In this document: in pieces, positions 61,650 to 64,000 of the stretch
Position numbering within the stretch: the stretch's first letter is position 1
How the letters are laid out: every line of letters begins with the position of its first letter
DNA from: Arenimonas terrae
GTDB lineage: Bacteria; Pseudomonadota; Gammaproteobacteria; Xanthomonadales; Xanthomonadaceae
Length of the DNA: 64,000 nt
NCBI RefSeq assembly: GCF_006265115.1
Contig: NZ_SMDR01000004.1
Coordinates: 1-64,000, forward strand
Reading direction: 5' to 3'
Made by a program: the position numbers and the translations under genes
Notes under the pieces: model-generated
The model's input: the letters and a program-made list of their open reading frames with translations, nothing else
Databases searched by the model: none
What the model was told of the DNA's origin: nothing

Positions 61650-62864
61650 TCAGACCACCAGCCAGGTCACCAGGCCCAGGAAACTGCCCATGCTGACCAC
61701 GTCGGTCATGGTGGTCAGGAAGATGCTCGAGGCGGTCGCCGGGTCGGCGCCCAGGCGCTTGAGGATCAGCGGGATGGTGGCGCCGGACAGGCCGGCGATC
61801 ATGCAGCTGAAGGCCATGGCGGCCATCGTGATCAGGCCCAGGATCAGCCCGTCCGAGCCGCCGTCGCGCGACACCACCCAGTACATGGCCGCGCCGGCGA
61901 TCGCGCCGGTGACCAGGCCGTTGAGCGCACCCAGCAGGCCCTCCTTGCCGACGATGGCGGCGATGCGGGCCGAGCGCAGTTCGCCCAGGGTCATGCCGCG
62001 CAGCATCACCGCCAGCGCCTGGCAGCCCAGGTTGCCGCTCTGCCCGCCCAGCACCGGCAGGAACACCGCCAGCACGACCACCTTGTTGATGGTGTCCTCG
62101 AAATAGCCGACCACCGCCGCCGCCACGAACACCGTGAGCAGGTTGATCAGCAGCCAGGGATTGCGGAACTTGAAGCTGCGCCACAGCGGCGTCGCCAACC
62201 GCTCCTCGGTGTCCACGCCGACCATCGCACCGGCCTGCGCCGAGATCTCGAAGGCCTGCTGTTCGAACAGCACCTGGCCGCGCACCTGGCCGACCAGGCG
62301 GCCGTCCTCCTCGCAGACGGGGTAGACCGGATAGTGCCGCGTCACCACCTCGCGCATAGCGTCCACCAGGTCGGTGCCCGGGCGCAGGAAAAACGGCGCG
62401 CGGATCATGATCTGGTCGAGCGGCCGGTCGCGTTCGGCGTACAGCAGGTCGCGGAAGGCGACCACGCCCTGCAGCTTCTGCGCGCCGTCCACCACCCACA
62501 GGTAGGTGACCAGGCGCTTCTTCACCACCTCGCGCAGGGCTTCCACCGCTTCGGCCACCGTGGTGGTGGACGGGAACACGGCGGGCGGATCCTCGATCAG
62601 GCGGCCGACCGAGCCCTCGGGGTAACGCTGGCTGTCGGTCCAGTCGGTGCCCGCGGGCGCGGCGGCCATGATGGCGCTGCGTCGATCACCCGCCATCGCG
62701 GCCAGCAGCACATTGGCCTGCGCCGGCGACAGCCCGGCCAGCAGCTGCGCCACCTGCGCCGGCGGCAGCGGCTGCAGGCGATCGAGCGCCGACTGCGTGT
62801 CGAGCGCCGGCAGCTGGCGGGCAAGGTCGGACGGCGGGGGCAACGCGGCGGTGTCTTGGGTCAC
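61650..62864 (-). CDS. mgtE: Magnesium transporter MgtE
   Basis: 404-residue Mg2+ channel. An N-terminal helical domain (LAGLSPAQANVLLAAM), two CBS domains (about residues 75-200, with YLWVVDGAQKLQGVVAFRDL and VYPVCEEDGRLVGQV), and five membrane helices follow. The pore region shows VFLPVLGGQSGNLGCQALAV. I chose GTG at 62864 because GGAG lies 8 nt upstream; the open frame can be read six codons further to a TTG at 62882. The N domain is shorter than in MgtE with intact superhelix. No M-box riboswitch was recognised upstream. Confidence 0.92.
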   Translation of the reverse strand: MTQDTAALPPPSDLARQLPALDTQSALDRLQPLPPAQVAQLLAGLSPAQANVLLAAMAGDRRSAIMAAAPAGTDWTDSQRYPEGSVGRLIEDPPAVFPSTTTVAEAVEALREVVKKRLVTYLWVVDGAQKLQGVVAFRDLLYAERDRPLDQIMIRAPFFLRPGTDLVDAMREVVTRHYPVYPVCEEDGRLVGQVRGQVLFEQQAFEISAQAGAMVGVDTEERLATPLWRSFKFRNPWLLINLLTVFVAAAVVGYFEDTINKVVVLAVFLPVLGGQSGNLGCQALAVMLRGMTLGELRSARIAAIVGKEGLLGALNGLVTGAIAGAAMYWVVSRDGGSDGLILGLITMAAMAFSCMIAGLSGATIPLILKRLGADPATASSIFLTTMTDVVSMGSFLGLVTWLVV

Positions 62865-62991
62865 TTCGGTATCTCCGGGCAAGCGCCCCTGAAAAACGCC
62901 TTAAGACTAGCCCACCGGACAGCCCGCGCACACGCCGCAGGAACGTTCGCTCTGAGACAATCGCCGCCTCGCACCCCACGGCGAACCACCG

Positions 62992-64000
62992 ATGCCCCGT
63001 TTCCGCAGCCTCCTGGCCCTGTCCTGCCTGCTCCTGGTCGCCTGCTCCGGCGAATCCGAAACCCAAGCTCCCGCCGATCCCCCCGCCAGCCTCACCGTCA
63101 GCGTCGCTCCGCCCGCCCAGCAGGCCCTGCCCCAGCGCATCACCGCCTCGGGTTCGGTCGCGGCCTGGGAAGAGATGTCGCTGGGCGTCGAACTCAGTGG
63201 CCAGCGCGTGGCCGAGGTGCTGGTCGAAGTCGGCGACACGGTCACGAAGGGCCAGCCGCTGCTGCGCCTGGACACGCGCAGCCTGGAGATGGAGCAACGC
63301 CAGGCCGAGGCCGCGCTGGCGCAGGCGCAGGCCAACCTGACCGTCGCCGCCGCCAACGCCCGCCGCGGCGAGCGCCTGAAGAAGGAGCAGCTGGTCGCCG
63401 CCAGCGAGGCCGACCAGCTGATCGCCGGCGAGCTCACCGCGCAGGCCCAGCGCAACACCGCCCAGGCCCAGCTCGAGAACGCGCGCCTGCGCCTGGGCTT
63501 CGCGACGCTGCGCGCGCCCGACGACGGCGTGATCTCGGCCCGCAGCGTGCAGCCCGGCCAGGTCGTGGTGACCGCGGCCGAGATGCTGCGCCTGATCCGA
63601 AAGGGGCGCCTGGAGTGGCGCGCCGAACTGCCCGAGGCCGAACTGATCCGCGTCTCGCCCGGCGCAGCGGTCGAGCTGCGCAGCCCGGATGGCGCCGCGG
63701 TGCGCGGCACCGTGCGCGCGGTCTCGCCCTCGCTCGACGCCCAGAGCCGCACCGGCACCGTCTACGCCGACCTGCCCGAACCGGGCGCGCTGCGCGCCGG
63801 CATGTACGCCAGCGGCGACATCGTGCTGGGCGAACGCACGGCGCGCACCGTGCCCGAATCGGCCATCGTCGAGCGCGACGGCCACCGCTACCTGTTCGTG
63901 CTGGGCGACCAGGACGTGGTGTCGCAGCGCCGGGTCCAGACCGGCGCCCGCAGCAACGGTGTGGTCGAGATCCGCGACGGCCTGCAGGGCGACGAACAGG
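62992..64000 (+). CDS. RND efflux periplasmic adaptor (partial, runs off the window)
   Basis: At least 336 residues of a second membrane-fusion lipoprotein, cut by the window end. Lipobox LLALSCLLLVAC near residues 7-18. Lipoyl half-motif VGDTVTKGQPLLRLDTRSLE, a helical hairpin (AEAALAQAQANLTVAAANAR), the second half APDDGVISARSVQPGQVVV, and barrel part VSPSLDAQSRTGTVYADLPE. It differs in sequence from the adaptor at 45989. An RND permease gene is expected downstream. Confidence 0.92.
   Translation, partial: MPRFRSLLALSCLLLVACSGESETQAPADPPASLTVSVAPPAQQALPQRITASGSVAAWEEMSLGVELSGQRVAEVLVEVGDTVTKGQPLLRLDTRSLEMEQRQAEAALAQAQANLTVAAANARRGERLKKEQLVAASEADQLIAGELTAQAQRNTAQAQLENARLRLGFATLRAPDDGVISARSVQPGQVVVTAAEMLRLIRKGRLEWRAELPEAELIRVSPGAAVELRSPDGAAVRGTVRAVSPSLDAQSRTGTVYADLPEPGALRAGMYASGDIVLGERTARTVPESAIVERDGHRYLFVLGDQDVVSQRRVQTGARSNGVVEIRDGLQGDEQ

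Noticed and set aside
62864-62882. TTG at 62882 as mgtE start
   Set aside because: GTG at 62864 has GGAG 8 nt upstream and fits better, although the TTG is also preceded by a purine run and cannot be fully excluded.

Overview
The window is high-GC, gene-dense DNA from a Gammaproteobacterium, most likely of the Xanthomonadales/Lysobacterales. The placement rests on gene content and order: ilvC-ilvG-ilvM-(ilvE)-ilvA-leuA followed by leuCDB, a short adenylate kinase next to a pyrophosphate-type phosphofructokinase, and a pcm-tolC-waaA-lpxL block. It is inference from order and protein motifs; no 16S or other marker RNA is present. I recognised no tRNA, rRNA, CRISPR array, prophage or IS transposase. 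Nearly everything is chromosomal core metabolism and envelope biology.

Layout. 191-5464 (+): DUF192 lipoprotein, SirB1-like protein, rubredoxin (-), thiE, hemL, a HAD hydrolase and a Cys/Met-type PLP enzyme. 5500-9210 (-): an ECF sigma / FecR-like / secreted orphan cassette, then a GloA-like glyoxalase and an HSDL2-like SDR. 9278-11290 (+): a DedA-PAP2-LssY fusion. 11287-14404 (-): adk, a membrane protein, mpl and a Lon-N-like protein. 14542-22914 (+): PPi-phosphofructokinase, secreted proteins, a D,D-carboxypeptidase, a GT-C/TPR membrane protein and the H+-pyrophosphatase. 23638-25755 (-): catalase.

26052-37718 (+) is the centrepiece. A 41-codon ilv leader peptide with an attenuator hairpin is followed by ten tightly packed genes, ilvD-C-G-M-E-A-leuA-C-D-B, which together encode the full isoleucine, valine and leucine route from threonine and pyruvate. 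Most junctions overlap by 4-17 nt.

37758-42800: an Hpt protein (-), soluble pyrophosphatase (+), a DUF4136 lipoprotein (-), and a TPP riboswitch driving thiC with a GAF-GGDEF protein 16 nt downstream (-). 42863-47839: an RND pump and its adaptor (-) with a divergent TetR regulator and a long palindromic operator. 48053-55895: a Pcm-like methyltransferase, a TolC-like protein and a lipooligosaccharide block (waaA, two LpxL/HtrB-type acyltransferases, an O-antigen-ligase-like protein, a GT4 glycosyltransferase) plus a zf-CHCC protein. 55988-64000: YceI, a secreted orphan, an ELM1-family protein, glnE, mgtE and the start of a second RND adaptor cut by the window end.

The most notable non-coding structure is a family of palindromic REP-like elements with a GGGGTCAG core. 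One lies in frame inside the 5' end of ilvA, one sits between the TPP riboswitch and thiC, and a degenerate one spans the 3' end of ilvD. A second theme is pyrophosphate use: PPi-phosphofructokinase, a potassium-independent proton-pumping pyrophosphatase and a soluble pyrophosphatase all occur here.
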